The translations under genes were made by a program, and so were the position numbers. DNA of 64,000 bases, from contig NZ_KB822615.1 in the NCBI RefSeq assembly GCF_000364625.1, forward strand, positions 1 to 64,000, in the 5' to 3' direction. How positions within the stretch are numbered: position 1 is the first letter of the stretch; every line of letters starts with the position of its first letter. The notes beneath the pieces are model-generated. The model was not told the DNA's origin and ran no database searches. It was given only the letters and a program-made list of their open reading frames with translations. Below, one piece after another: positions 1-7,997 of this stretch. This DNA comes from Pseudomonas thermotolerans DSM 14292. GTDB lineage: Bacteria > Pseudomonadota > Gammaproteobacteria > Pseudomonadales > Pseudomonadaceae.

Positions 1-213
1 TGAGGTGGCATGCGGGCAGTGCCTTGGCCGAGATGAGCGATCGGCCAGGCCAGCCTCGCCTTCCTGGCGAAAGCGCCGCAGCCACTTGTAGGCGGTCCGC
101 ACACTGACGCCGGCGGCCTGGGCAGCATCCTCGACACGTAGCCCCTGTTCGATACGCCGGACAAGAAGGGCTCGACCGCGCGGGGTAAGACGGGCATGTT
201 TATGCAGGTTCAT
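1..213 (-). CDS. IS481-family transposase, N-terminal part
   Basis: Only the first 71 codons are in the window. The frame starts MNLHKHARLTPRGRALLVRR and continues through a helix-turn-helix region with AAGVSVRTAYKWLRRF, the usual N-terminal DNA-binding part of IS481-family transposases. It then reaches the Gly-Leu-Ala-Asp-Arg-Ser-Ser-Arg-Pro stretch common in this family before leaving the window. The catalytic DDE domain is out of view, so intactness cannot be judged. The ATG at 213 is chosen because the protein starts exactly like its relatives and an upstream GGAGC lies about 6 nt before it. Confidence 0.85.
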   Translation of the reverse strand, partial: MNLHKHARLTPRGRALLVRRIEQGLRVEDAAQAAGVSVRTAYKWLRRFRQEGEAGLADRSSRPRHCPHATS

Positions 214-295
214 CCGGGGCTCCTGGAAGGCTGTGTTGGTCGCACTTCCAGAATTCCGGGAATGCCCCGGATGAACAACCTACTGAGAGATCACA
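1..295 (-). mobile_element. IS481-family insertion sequence, one end only
   Basis: This is the transposase-start end of an IS481-family element; the rest lies left of the window. Read on the minus strand, the terminus begins TGTGATCTCTCAGTAGG, which has the TGT start and general look of IS481-family inverted repeats. It is followed by a short leader and the transposase start. The bases just outside are TCTAGC, containing CTAG, the core target known for IS481 of Bordetella. The insertion cuts the nfeD reading frame that resumes immediately afterwards. The boundary at 295 is inferred from the terminal TG and the start of nfeD homology; the other end and the matching target duplication cannot be seen. 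Confidence 0.85.
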
Positions 296-296
296 T

Positions 297-1154
297 CTAG
301 CCCAGCTGCGTGGGCGCAACGCCGAGTGGGCCGAGCAGGCGGTGCGCGAGGCGGTCAGCCTGTCCGCCGAGGAGGCGCTCCGGCTGAAGGTCATCGACTA
401 CCTAGCCGGCGACCTCGACGACCTGCTCCGCCAGCTGGACGGCAAGACCCTCAGGACCGCTGCCGGCGAAGTCCGACTGCACAGCGCCGCTGCCGAACGC
501 CTCGAGCGTCTGCCCGACTGGCGCGCCCGCCTGCTGGCGGTGATCACCAACCCCAGCGTGGCGCTGATCCTGATGATGCTCGGGGTCTATGGCCTGCTCC
601 TGGAGTTCTCCAACCCCGGCACCGGGGTCGGCGGGGTGGTCGGCGGCATCTGCCTGATCCTCGGCCTCTACGCCCTGCAGCTGCTGCCGGTGAACTACGC
701 CGGGATGGCGCTGATCCTCCTCGGCCTGCTGCTGATGGTCGCCGAGGCCTTCATGCCCAGCTTCGGGGTGCTCGGCCTCGGCGGGGTGGCGGCCTTCGTG
801 TTCGGCGCGCTGATCCTCGTGGATACCGAGGTGCCCGGCTTCGGCATCCCGCTGCCCCTGGTGCTCGGTCTCGGCCTGGCTAGCGCGCTGTTGATCTTCG
901 CCATCGTCGGTCTGGCCCTGAAGGCCCGCCAGCGCAGCCCGCTGAGCGGCGACGCCGGGCTGGTCGGCAGCCTGGCGGCGGTGCTCGCGGTGCGCGAAGA
1001 CGACCCCCGCGGTGGCTGGGTGCAGCTGCAGGGCGAGCGTTGGCAGGTGACCAGCCGCCAGCCCCTGCGCCCCGGGCAGCGGGTCCGGGTGCTGGCCCGC
1101 GACGGCCTGCGCCTGGAAGTGGAGGTGGCGGACGACCAGACGCCGCCGTCCTGA
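297..1154 (+). pseudogene. nfeD (ClpP-like membrane serine protease/NfeD), 3' part cut off by IS481
   Basis: About 285 codons remain open from the IS junction to the stop, beginning LAQLRGRNAEWAEQAV. This matches the end of the ClpP-like protease domain of long NfeD proteins. Then follow four to five hydrophobic segments (for example around LILMMLGVYGLLLEF and MALILLGLLLMVAEAF) and a C-terminal soluble NfeD/OB-type domain. Long NfeD proteins are membrane proteases that cut stomatin/slipin C-termini, and the next gene is a slipin, so this was an nfeD-slipin pair. The catalytic Ser/Lys part and the start codon lie beyond the IS element. The remaining piece has ATG codons, such as 342, from which a non-proteolytic fragment could be made. 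It is called a pseudogene because the frame is interrupted. Confidence 0.85.
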
Positions 1155-1187
1155 GCGATTTCTGACTAGCCCTGAAGGAGGTTGACC

Positions 1188-1943
1188 ATGGATTTCATTC
1201 TGTCGTTCGCGCCGCTGCTGGTGCTCCTGGTGGTGCTGCTCGCCTCGGCCCTGCGCGTGCTGCGCGAATACGAGCGCGGTGTGGTGTTCCTGCTCGGCCG
1301 CTTCTGGAAGGTCAAGGGCCCCGGGCTGGTGATCATCATCCCGCTGATCCAGCAGATGGTGCGCGTCGACCTGCGCACCGTGGTGCTCGATGTACCGCCG
1401 CAGGACGTGATCTCCCGGGACAACGTCTCGGTGAAGGTCAACGCGGTCATCTACTTCCGCGTGCTGGATCCGCAGAAGGCGATCATCCAGGTCGAGGACT
1501 TCCTCTCCGCCACCAGCCAGCTGGCCCAGACCACCCTGCGCGCGGTGCTCGGCAAGCACGAGCTGGACGAGATGCTCGCCGAGCGCGAGCGGCTCAACGC
1601 CGACATCCAGCAGGTGCTGGACGCGCAGACCGACGCCTGGGGGGTGAAGGTCGCCAACGTGGAGATCAAGCACGTCGACCTCAACGAGTCCATGGTTCGC
1701 GCCATCGCCCGTCAGGCCGAGGCGGAGCGCGAGCGGCGCGCCAAGGTGATCCACGCCGAGGGCGAACTGCAGGCCTCCGAGAAGCTCAGCCAGGCCGCCG
1801 CGGTGCTGGCCCGCCAGCCCGGTGCCCTGCAGCTGCGCTACCTGCAGACCCTGGCGAGCATTTCCGGCGACCGCAGCTCGACCGTCGTCTTCCCCCTGCC
1901 GGTGGACCTGCTACAGGGCATCCTGAGGCCCCGGGAGAGCTGA
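1188..1943 (+). CDS. slipin (stomatin-like SPFH/band 7 protein)
   Basis: A 251-aa protein with one N-terminal membrane anchor (residues about 3-22), then a band 7/SPFH domain starting [16 protein letters not shown] and a charged coiled-coil region rich in Glu, Arg and Ala ([17 protein letters not shown]). The C-terminal tail is short. Slipins form oligomeric microdomain scaffolds at the inner membrane and pair with NfeD proteases. The ATG at 1188 is preferred over the TTG at 1182 because AAGGAGG lies 6 nt upstream of it. It follows the broken nfeD by 33 nt and was probably co-transcribed with it; with the IS in nfeD its promoter supply may have changed. The slipin frame itself looks intact. 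Confidence 0.9.
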   Translation: MDFILSFAPLLVLLVVLLASALRVLREYERGVVFLLGRFWKVKGPGLVIIIPLIQQMVRVDLRTVVLDVPPQDVISRDNVSVKVNAVIYFRVLDPQKAIIQVEDFLSATSQLAQTTLRAVLGKHELDEMLAERERLNADIQQVLDAQTDAWGVKVANVEIKHVDLNESMVRAIARQAEAERERRAKVIHAEGELQASEKLSQAAAVLARQPGALQLRYLQTLASISGDRSSTVVFPLPVDLLQGILRPRES

Positions 1944-1974
1944 GGACCGCCCATTCGGTCATGGGAGATCAACC

Positions 1975-2305
1975 ATGCCCATCGGCGTTCCCAAGGAGCT
2001 CGAGGTCCACGAGTACCGGGCCGGTCTGACCCCGCAATCGGTCAGCGAGCTGACCAGCCGCGCGAGGTGCGGGTGCAGAGCCGGGCCGGCGCCGCCATCG
2101 GCTTCAGCGACGACGACTACCGGGCCGCCGGGGCGCAGATCGCCGCGGATGCCGGGACGGTGTTCGCCGCCGCTAGGCTGCTGATCAGGGTCAAGGAGCC
2201 GCTGGCCGAGGAACGTGCCCGCCTGCGCTCCGGGCAGGCCCCGTTCACCTACCTGCACCTGGCCGCGGATCGCGCTCAGACCGCGAGCTGCTGGTGCAGC
2301 TCTAG
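1975..2305 (+). pseudogene. ald: alanine dehydrogenase (ald) N-terminal remnant
   Basis: The reading starts MPIGVPKELEVHEYRAGLTP, the classic N-terminus of alanine dehydrogenase. Near 2060 the homology moves to another frame (EVRVQSRAGAAIGFSDDDY, then RVKEPLAEE and FTYLHLAAD), and near 2280 to a third frame (RELLVQL, then stop). Only about 110 of some 370 residues remain: the NAD-binding and catalytic parts are gone, and the remnant ends in a TAG overlapping the reverse-complemented msrA stop. So there are at least two frameshifts plus a 3' deletion, and no functional enzyme. An upstream start-like context exists, but the product would be junk. The call rests on the conserved motifs in order, not on a database search. 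Confidence 0.8.
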
Positions 2306-2949
2306 GCCGGCAGGCAGACGCCGGTGCCGCCCAACCCGCAGTAGCCGCCGGGGTTCTTCGCCAGGTACTGCTGGTGGTAGTCCTCGGCGTAGTAGAAGGG
2401 GGGCGCCGCGGCGATCTCGGTGGTGATCGGCCCGTAGCCGTGCCGTCGCAGCTCGGCCTGGAAGCGCGCGCGGCTGGCCTCGGCGGCGGCCAGCTGGGCG
2501 GTGTCCGTGCAGTAGATGGCCGAACGGTACTGGGTGCCGATGTCGTTGCCCTGGCGCATGCCCTGGGTCGGGTCGTGGGCCTCCCAGAACACCTTGAGCA
2601 GCTGCTCATAGCCGATCTGCCGCGGGTCGAAGACCACCAGCACCACCTCGGCGTGCCCGGTCAGCCCGGAGCAGACCTCCTCGTAGGTGGGGTTGGGGGT
2701 CAGGCCGCCGGCGTAGCCCGCCGCGGTGGTCCACACCCCCGGCTGCTGCCAGAAGCGCCGCTCGGCGCCCCAGAAGCAGCCCAGGCCGAACAGCGCCTGC
2801 TGCAGGCCCTCTGGGAAGGGGCCCTGCAGCGGGTTGCCGGTGACGTAGTGGCGCTCCGGCACCGGCAGCGGCGTGCTGCGGCCGGGCAGGGCCTGGCTGG
2901 CATCGGGCAGGGCTTGCTTGTCGATGAGGATTCGCGATCGTAGGACCAT
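2302..2949 (-). CDS. msrA: peptide methionine-S-sulfoxide reductase MsrA
   Basis: A 215-aa cytoplasmic repair enzyme that reduces the S epimer of methionine sulfoxide in proteins, using thioredoxin. The catalytic motif GCFWGAE is at residues 57-63, with the nucleophile Cys58. GYAGG and the Tyr/Glu-rich substrate region follow, and the tail [11 protein letters not shown] supplies two resolving cysteines. The N-terminal extension of about 50 residues before the core is typical of Pseudomonas MsrA. The start at MVLRSRIL is taken by similarity to that family form. It lies downstream of dipA on the same strand, as in P. aeruginosa. Its stop codon overlaps the dead ald remnant, which marks a rearrangement point. 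Confidence 0.93.
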   Translation of the reverse strand: MVLRSRILIDKQALPDASQALPGRSTPLPVPERHYVTGNPLQGPFPEGLQQALFGLGCFWGAERRFWQQPGVWTTAAGYAGGLTPNPTYEEVCSGLTGHAEVVLVVFDPRQIGYEQLLKVFWEAHDPTQGMRQGNDIGTQYRSAIYCTDTAQLAAAEASRARFQAELRRHGYGPITTEIAAAPPFYYAEDYHQQYLAKNPGGYCGLGGTGVCLPA

Positions 2950-3038
2950 GGCTGTCTCCCGGGGCGTCGGCGGGCCCCAGCGGGCGGATTCGAAGGAAGG
3001 CCCCAGCGTAGTGCGCGCGGGCGCTGCTGTCACCCGCC

Positions 3039-5126
3039 TCAGGCGCGGCGCGAGTAGCGGGGCAGGCGGTCGAGCAGGTCGAGGCTGGGGATCGGCCGGT
3101 CGAACAGGTAGCCCTGGCCGATGTCGCAGCGGTGGCGGCGCAGGAAGGCCAGCTGCTCGGTCGTCTCGATGCCCTCGGCGACCACCCGGAGCTTGAGGTT
3201 GTGGGCCATGGCGATCACCGCCGAGGTGATCTCCATGTCGTCCTGGCTGGCCGGGATGTCCTTGATGAAGCTGCGATCGATCTTGATCACGTCGATCGGA
3301 AACTTCTTCAGGTAGCTGAGTGACGAGTAGCCGGTGCCGAAGTCGTCCATCGCCAGGGTCAGGCCGAGGCCCTTGAGACGGTCGAGCTGGTGGCGGGTGT
3401 CCTCGGTGGCGTCGAGCAGCAGGCTTTCGGTCAGCTCCAGCTCCAGCTGGTGCGCCGGCAGGCGTTCTTCGTGGAGGATGCTGGCGATCGAGCCGATCAG
3501 GTCCGGGTCGGAGAACTGCTTGGGCGACAGGTTGATCGCCACCTGCAGCTCGCCGAGGCCAAGCTCGCCCAGCTTGCGGAGCATGCGGCAGGCCTGGCGC
3601 ACCACCCACTTGCCGATCGGGATGATCAGCCCGGTCTCCTCGGCAACGCCGATGAACTGCTCGGGGCTGATCAGGCCGCGCTCAGGGTGGCTCCAGCGCA
3701 GCAGGGCCTCGAGGCCGATCAACTGGCCGGTGCGCAGGCACAGCTTGGGCTGGTAGCAGACCTCCAGCTCGTTCTGGGTCAGGGCGCGGCGCAGGTTGTT
3801 CTCGATGAACAGCTTGTAGTGCGCCTCGGCGTTGAGCTCCTCGGTGAACACCTGAGCCTGGTGCTTGCCGTTGGCCTTGGCCTTGTGCAGGGCCAGGCCG
3901 GCGTGCTTCATCAGGGTCTGCGGGTCCTGGCCGTGCTGCGGTGCGCAGGCCAGGCCCACCGAGCCGGTGATGCTGATCAGCTGGTTGTCGACGAACAGTG
4001 GCTTGTCGAGCATGCGCAGGATCTGCGCGGCGAACGCCTGGCCGGCGATCAGGTCGGTGTCGTCGAGCAGCACGGCGAACTCGTTGCTGGCGAAGCGCGC
4101 CAGGCTGCCGTTGGTGCCCAGGCTGTTGCGCAGGCGCTTGGCCAGGCTGACCAGCAGCTTGTCTCCGGTCTGGTGGCCGAGGCTGTCGTTGATCCGCTTG
4201 AAGTTGTCGATGTCCACCAGAAGCAGACTGAACGGCCTGTTGGCACCGTTGGCGAAGCGTTGCTCGAGCTGGTGGATGAACGCCGGGCGGTTGCCCAGGC
4301 GGGTCAGATTGTCGGTGTAGGCCAGCCGTTCCATGCGCTGCTGGGCCAGCTTATGCTCGGTGATGTCCTCGTAGATACCGATGTAGTGGGTCAGCTCGCC
4401 GTCATCGTTGTAGACCTTGGAGATCGATAGCTGGCCCCAGTAGGGCTCGAGGTTCTTGCGCCGGCTGCGGAACTCGCCCCGCCAGCTGTTGTGCTCGGCC
4501 AGCCGCGAGTTGGCATCGAAGAGGATGTCGCTGAGGTTCTCCAGGGCCGGCAGCTCGGCCAGGCGCTTGCCGCGCACTTCCTCGGCGCTGTACAGGGTGA
4601 TCGCCGTGAAGCTGGGGTTGACGTACTCCACCAGACCCTCGCGGTCCACCAGCATGAAGGCGCTGGAGCTCTGCTCCACGGCGCGCTGGAACAGGTACTG
4701 GTCGCGGTCCGGCGCGGTGGCCGGGCGGGGCGCCGGCTCACAGACCACCAGGTAGCCGCGCAGCAGCTGGCGGCCGTTCATCCGGAACGGTTCGCCCAGC
4801 TCGAGCAGCTGGCGGCAGCCGCCCGGGGTGTGCAGGTGGTACTGGACGCGGTAGCAGGACTTGGCGAGCAGCTGGCGCTGGATGTCCTCGTGCAGCCGGT
4901 AGCGGGCTTCCGGCTCCATCAGGCTGGCGTAGGGGGCGTCGGTCAGGCTGCACAGGTCGCTGGCGCTCAAGCCCAGCTCGCGCTCGCAGTCGGCGTCGAG
5001 GAACAGTAGTGCCCAGCTCGCTTCGTTGAGGCGTTCGAAGCGCAGCATGCCCAGCCGCGAGGGGACTGGTACCTGTGTCACAACCTCGGCCATCACGCGG
5101 CTGACAGCATCGGTTTGGCTTTTCAT
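3039..5126 (-). CDS. dipA: c-di-GMP phosphodiesterase with PAS, degenerate GGDEF and EAL domains (DipA-like)
   Basis: A 695-aa signalling protein without an obvious membrane segment. An N-terminal sensor-like region (1-130) is followed by a PAS domain (about 145-255, ending in [18 protein letters not shown]), a GGDEF domain (about 270-420) and an EAL domain (about 440-680). The diguanylate cyclase signature reads ASNEF instead of GGDEF, so cyclase activity is unlikely. The EAL domain keeps [34 protein letters not shown] and AEGIE, so phosphodiesterase activity is expected. Position next to msrA and aceF, and the ASNEF motif, fit P. aeruginosa DipA (biofilm dispersal). The ATG at 5126 is chosen; a GTG six codons upstream (5144) is also possible, and neither has a strong ribosome site. 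Confidence 0.88.
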   Translation of the reverse strand: MKSQTDAVSRVMAEVVTQVPVPSRLGMLRFERLNEASWALLFLDADCERELGLSASDLCSLTDAPYASLMEPEARYRLHEDIQRQLLAKSCYRVQYHLHTPGGCRQLLELGEPFRMNGRQLLRGYLVVCEPAPRPATAPDRDQYLFQRAVEQSSSAFMLVDREGLVEYVNPSFTAITLYSAEEVRGKRLAELPALENLSDILFDANSRLAEHNSWRGEFRSRRKNLEPYWGQLSISKVYNDDGELTHYIGIYEDITEHKLAQQRMERLAYTDNLTRLGNRPAFIHQLEQRFANGANRPFSLLLVDIDNFKRINDSLGHQTGDKLLVSLAKRLRNSLGTNGSLARFASNEFAVLLDDTDLIAGQAFAAQILRMLDKPLFVDNQLISITGSVGLACAPQHGQDPQTLMKHAGLALHKAKANGKHQAQVFTEELNAEAHYKLFIENNLRRALTQNELEVCYQPKLCLRTGQLIGLEALLRWSHPERGLISPEQFIGVAEETGLIIPIGKWVVRQACRMLRKLGELGLGELQVAINLSPKQFSDPDLIGSIASILHEERLPAHQLELELTESLLLDATEDTRHQLDRLKGLGLTLAMDDFGTGYSSLSYLKKFPIDVIKIDRSFIKDIPASQDDMEITSAVIAMAHNLKLRVVAEGIETTEQLAFLRRHRCDIGQGYLFDRPIPSLDLLDRLPRYSRRA

Positions 5127-5200
5127 CGGGCAATGAGCATCCACTATGCTGACCGAATGCGGGTTAATGCCCGCCCTGTCGAGTTCGGTAAGGGTGCATC

Positions 5201-5740
5201 ATGCCATTTGGACATACAAGAAAGTTAAGCGTTCTGCTGGCCATTCTCGTTTCCCTGTGCCTGCCACCCGCGTTGGCGGAAGAGTCGGCGGAGCATCGGG
5301 CGGAACTGAGCGGCGGCGCGCAGGAGAACTACCTGGCGGAACTCAAGCGTCGCTACGGGACCCAGGACGAGCGCCGCGCGCTGCTCGCACACGTCAACCG
5401 CCTGCTGGACACCTACGCGATGCGTGCCGGCTACCAGGTGGGCCAGGCGCAGCGCCAGGATCTGCTCTACCGGATCAGCGTCAGCGCACCCGGCGAGCTG
5501 CTGGTGCGTGAGGAAAGCCGCGCCGAGCGGGGCACCCAGCTGGCGGTGCGCAACCAGCGGGTGCCGGTGTTCGGCGTCGATCCCTTCGTGCGCTACGACT
5601 GCCCGGCCAGCGGGCCGAGCTGCGTGCTGCGCAACCCGCTGGACGGCAGTCCGCTGCTCACCATCGTCCGTGACCACGCCGGCGCCGCGGAGCTGGCCAA
5701 GGCGTTCAGCTTCCTGATCCGCAACGTACAGAAGAGCTGA
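5201..5740 (+). CDS. conserved hypothetical secreted protein
   Basis: A 179-aa protein that I do not recognise. Residues 1-26 form a signal peptide: a basic start (GHTRK), a hydrophobic core (VLLAILVSLCLPP) and a likely cut after ALA. The mature part opens with a charged helical stretch, then a mixed alpha/beta region with two cysteines (YDCPASGPSC) that could form a disulfide, suggesting a periplasmic location. It diverges from dipA across a 74-nt gap that could hold promoters for both. A GC-rich hairpin (about 5749-5779, arms CCGGCAC/GTGCCGG) follows the stop without a T-run. Codon use matches the neighbours, so it looks like a real gene. Confidence 0.7.
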   Translation: MPFGHTRKLSVLLAILVSLCLPPALAEESAEHRAELSGGAQENYLAELKRRYGTQDERRALLAHVNRLLDTYAMRAGYQVGQAQRQDLLYRISVSAPGELLVREESRAERGTQLAVRNQRVPVFGVDPFVRYDCPASGPSCVLRNPLDGSPLLTIVRDHAGAAELAKAFSFLIRNVQKS

Positions 5741-5789
5741 GGCGCACACCGGCACTGGCCGTCTTCGGGCCCGTGCCGGACATGAAAAA

Positions 5790-6244
5790 GGTTCATCGCC
5801 CAATCCGTGGGAAGTCGTGGTTGACGGTTCGGAGGTTGGTAGATTGGCAGTCGCCAAACCAACCGATCCCTTTCCTCTTCCCCGTCAGGTACGACGTTGC
5901 GTTGGGCGTGGCCATCTGGGAAGGCCTCGTCGTCGCCCGTTGGGGCCGGGAAGTGATCGACTGGGTGCGTGTCGGTCCGGCCAACGCCTTGCGCACCCTC
6001 CGTTCAGGAAGGCACGCGACGCTGGAAGCCGTGGTATCGGATGACAGCGGCCTCGCTGCGGCAATCGCCTTTGCCAAGCGATTGCGCAAGTGCCCGCCTC
6101 AGCCATCTTTCCCCTCGACACCGGCGTCCTCGGGGCGTCAACGACCGCATCAAGGTCATCAAGCGTATGGCCTACGGGTTCCGGGATTCAGCCTATTTCT
6201 TCCTGAAGATCAAGGCCGCCTTCCCCGGAAAGGCGCGATGAACC
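5790..6244 (+). mobile_element. ISL3-family element remnant (455 bp, internally deleted)
   Basis: The ends form an imperfect inverted repeat. The left end reads GGTTCATCGCCCAATCCG inward and the right end reads GGTTCATCGCGCCTTTCC inward on the other strand. The first 10 bases are identical and about 20 of the first 28 match. Just inside the right end is the C-terminus of an ISL3-type transposase. Flanks are ATGAAAAA on the left and AAAAAAAA on the right, which could be a decayed 8-bp target duplication (6 of 8), the length known for ISL3 elements. Full elements are over 1 kb, so most of the interior is lost. It sits exactly beside the A-run of the aceF terminator. Confidence 0.75.
6040..6241 (+). 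pseudogene. ISL3-family transposase C-terminal fragment
   Basis: The last 35 codons read cleanly as a typical ISL3 transposase end, with GVNDRIKVIKRMAYGFRDSA, then YFFLKIKAAFPGKAR and stop. Upstream the homology continues in other frames (AAAIAFAKRLRK, then FPLDTGVLG), so at least one frameshift lies near 6130. The catalytic residues and N-terminus are absent. The stop overlaps the right inverted repeat, as is common in compact IS elements. The fragment cannot encode a working transposase. The left limit is approximate because recognisable similarity fades before about 6040. Confidence 0.75.
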
Positions 6245-6268
6245 AAAAAAAACCCGCCAGGCGGCGGG
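6245..6268 (-). terminator. intrinsic terminator of aceEF
   Basis: Read on the minus strand this is CCCGCC, loop GCCT, GGCGGG, then eight T: a compact rho-independent terminator 38 nt after the aceF stop. The T-run (forward A8, 6245-6252) directly touches the right end of the ISL3 remnant. Confidence 0.85.
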
Positions 6269-6306
6269 GTCGAGGAACGAGCGTGTGGCATGCTCGATGG
6301 ATACCC

Positions 6307-7986
6307 TTACAGCAACAGGGTTCGGATGTCGGCGAGCAGCTCGCTGAGACGCTTGGTGAAGCGCGCGGCGGCAGCGCCGTTGATCACGCGGTGGTCGTAG
6401 GACAGCGACAGCGGCAGCATCAGGCGCGGCTGGAAGGCCTTGCCGTCCCACACCGGCTGCATGGCGGCCTTGCTGACGCCGAGGATGGCCACCTCCGGCG
6501 CGTTGACGATCGGCGTGAAGCCGGTACCGCCGATGTGGCCGAGGCTGGAGATGGTGAAGCAGGCGCCCTGCATGGCGTCGGCGGAGAGCTTCTTGTTGCG
6601 TGCCTTGTCGGCCAGCTCGGCGGCCTCGGCGGCCAGCTGCAGCAGGCTCTTCTGGTCGACGTCGCGAATCACCGGGACCAGCAGGCCGTCCGGGGTGTCC
6701 ACGGCGAAGCCCAGGTGCACGTACTTCTTGCGGATCAGTGCCTTGCCGGACGGGGCCAGCGAGCTGTTGAAGTCCGGCAGTTCCTTGAGCAGGTGGGCGC
6801 AGGCCTTGAGCAGCAGCGGCAGCAGGGTCAGCTTGACGCCGGCCTTTTCGGCCACCGCCTTCTGGGCGACGCGGAAGGCCTCCAGGTCGGTGATGTCGGC
6901 CGAGTCGAACTGGGTGACGTGCGGCACGTTCAGCCAGCTGCGGTGCAGGTTGGCGGCGCCGACCTGCATCAGGCGAGTCAGCGGCACCTCTTCCACGGCG
7001 CCGAACTTGCTGAAGTCGACTTCCGGGATCGGCGGGATGCCCGTGCCGCCGGCGACGCCGGCCGGAGCCTCCTTGGCCTTCTGCAGGGTGGCCTTGACGT
7101 AGGCCTGCACGTCCTCCTTGAGGATGCGCCCGCGTGGACCGGTGCCCGGCACCACGGCGAGGTCGACGCCGAACTCGCGGGCCAGCTGGCGCACCGCCGG
7201 ACCGGCGTGCACCTTGGCCCCGACGGAGCGCTCGGGGACGCCCGGGCTGCCGGCGGCGGCCGCGGACAGGGCGGCGATGGCCTTGACCTCGGCAGCCACG
7301 TCGGGGGCGGCGCCCTCGGGCACGCGGTGCACCGCCGGCGCTTCGGACGGAGCCGCGGCAGGCGCAGCGGCGGCCGGAGCGGGCGCCGGCGCGGCGCCGG
7401 CCACCTTCAGGCGGCAGATCAGGTCGCCGGTGCCGACCTCGGCATCCAGCTGCACCAGCACTTCCTCCACCACGCCGGCGGTCGGCGAGGGGATCTCCAT
7501 GCTGGCCTTGTCGGACTCCAGGGTGATCAGCGACTGCTCGGCCTCGACGCTGTCACCGGCCTTGACCAGCACCTCGATGACCTTGGCCTTGCCGGCTGAG
7601 CCGATGTCCGGGACGTGGATGTCCTGCACGCTGGCGCTCGCGGCAGCGGCCGGCGCCGGCGCAGCGGCGGGCGCCTGGTCCGGGGCGGCAGCGGCGGCCG
7701 GCGCTTCGGCGGTCGGAGCTGGCTGCGCGGCGGCGCTCGGCGCTTCGGCCTCGCCCTCGACTTCCAGCTCGAGCAGTTCGTCGCCTTCTTTGAGGCGGTC
7801 GCCGATCTTGACCTTCAGGCTCTTGATCACACCGGCCTTGGGCGCCGGGATCTCCATGCTCGCCTTGTCGGATTCCAGAGTCAGCAGGCTCTGGTCCACC
7901 TCGATGCGGTCGCCGACCTTGACGAACAGTTCAATGACCTCACCCTCACCGCTGCCGATGTCGGGTACGCGAATCAACTCACTCAT
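6307..7986 (-). CDS. aceF: dihydrolipoamide acetyltransferase, pyruvate dehydrogenase E2
   Basis: A 559-aa core subunit of the pyruvate dehydrogenase complex; it transfers the acetyl group from E1 to CoA. Two lipoyl domains are visible, each with the lipoylation site ESDKASMEIP (about residues 39-48 and 155-164), separated by Ala/Pro-rich linkers. A peripheral-subunit-binding domain follows (about 250-290, with REFGVDLAVVPGTGPRGRI), then the catalytic acyltransferase domain ending with SYDHRVINGAAAARF, whose His-Asn form is usual in this bacterial family. Two lipoyl domains match P. aeruginosa and differ from the three of A. vinelandii. It lies 11 nt after aceE in one operon, closed by the terminator at 6245-6268. 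Confidence 0.97.
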   Translation of the reverse strand: MSELIRVPDIGSGEGEVIELFVKVGDRIEVDQSLLTLESDKASMEIPAPKAGVIKSLKVKIGDRLKEGDELLELEVEGEAEAPSAAAQPAPTAEAPAAAAAPDQAPAAAPAPAAAASASVQDIHVPDIGSAGKAKVIEVLVKAGDSVEAEQSLITLESDKASMEIPSPTAGVVEEVLVQLDAEVGTGDLICRLKVAGAAPAPAPAAAAPAAAPSEAPAVHRVPEGAAPDVAAEVKAIAALSAAAAGSPGVPERSVGAKVHAGPAVRQLAREFGVDLAVVPGTGPRGRILKEDVQAYVKATLQKAKEAPAGVAGGTGIPPIPEVDFSKFGAVEEVPLTRLMQVGAANLHRSWLNVPHVTQFDSADITDLEAFRVAQKAVAEKAGVKLTLLPLLLKACAHLLKELPDFNSSLAPSGKALIRKKYVHLGFAVDTPDGLLVPVIRDVDQKSLLQLAAEAAELADKARNKKLSADAMQGACFTISSLGHIGGTGFTPIVNAPEVAILGVSKAAMQPVWDGKAFQPRLMLPLSLSYDHRVINGAAAARFTKRLSELLADIRTLLL

Positions 7987-7997
7987 CGTGCCTCTCC

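Noticed and set aside
402..1754. A 450-codon minus-strand frame opposite nfeD and slipin
   Set aside because: Composition rich in His, Gln and Asp without motifs; the plus-strand slipin and NfeD similarities explain the region.
5749..5779. Hairpin after the small secreted protein as an intrinsic terminator
   Set aside because: The arms CCGGCAC/GTGCCGG are good, but no T-run follows on either strand, so termination is not supported.
5773..7599. A long plus-strand frame running from the ISL3 remnant through aceF
   Set aside because: It joins transposon scar sequence with the aceF antisense frame; the second half is a shadow of aceF.
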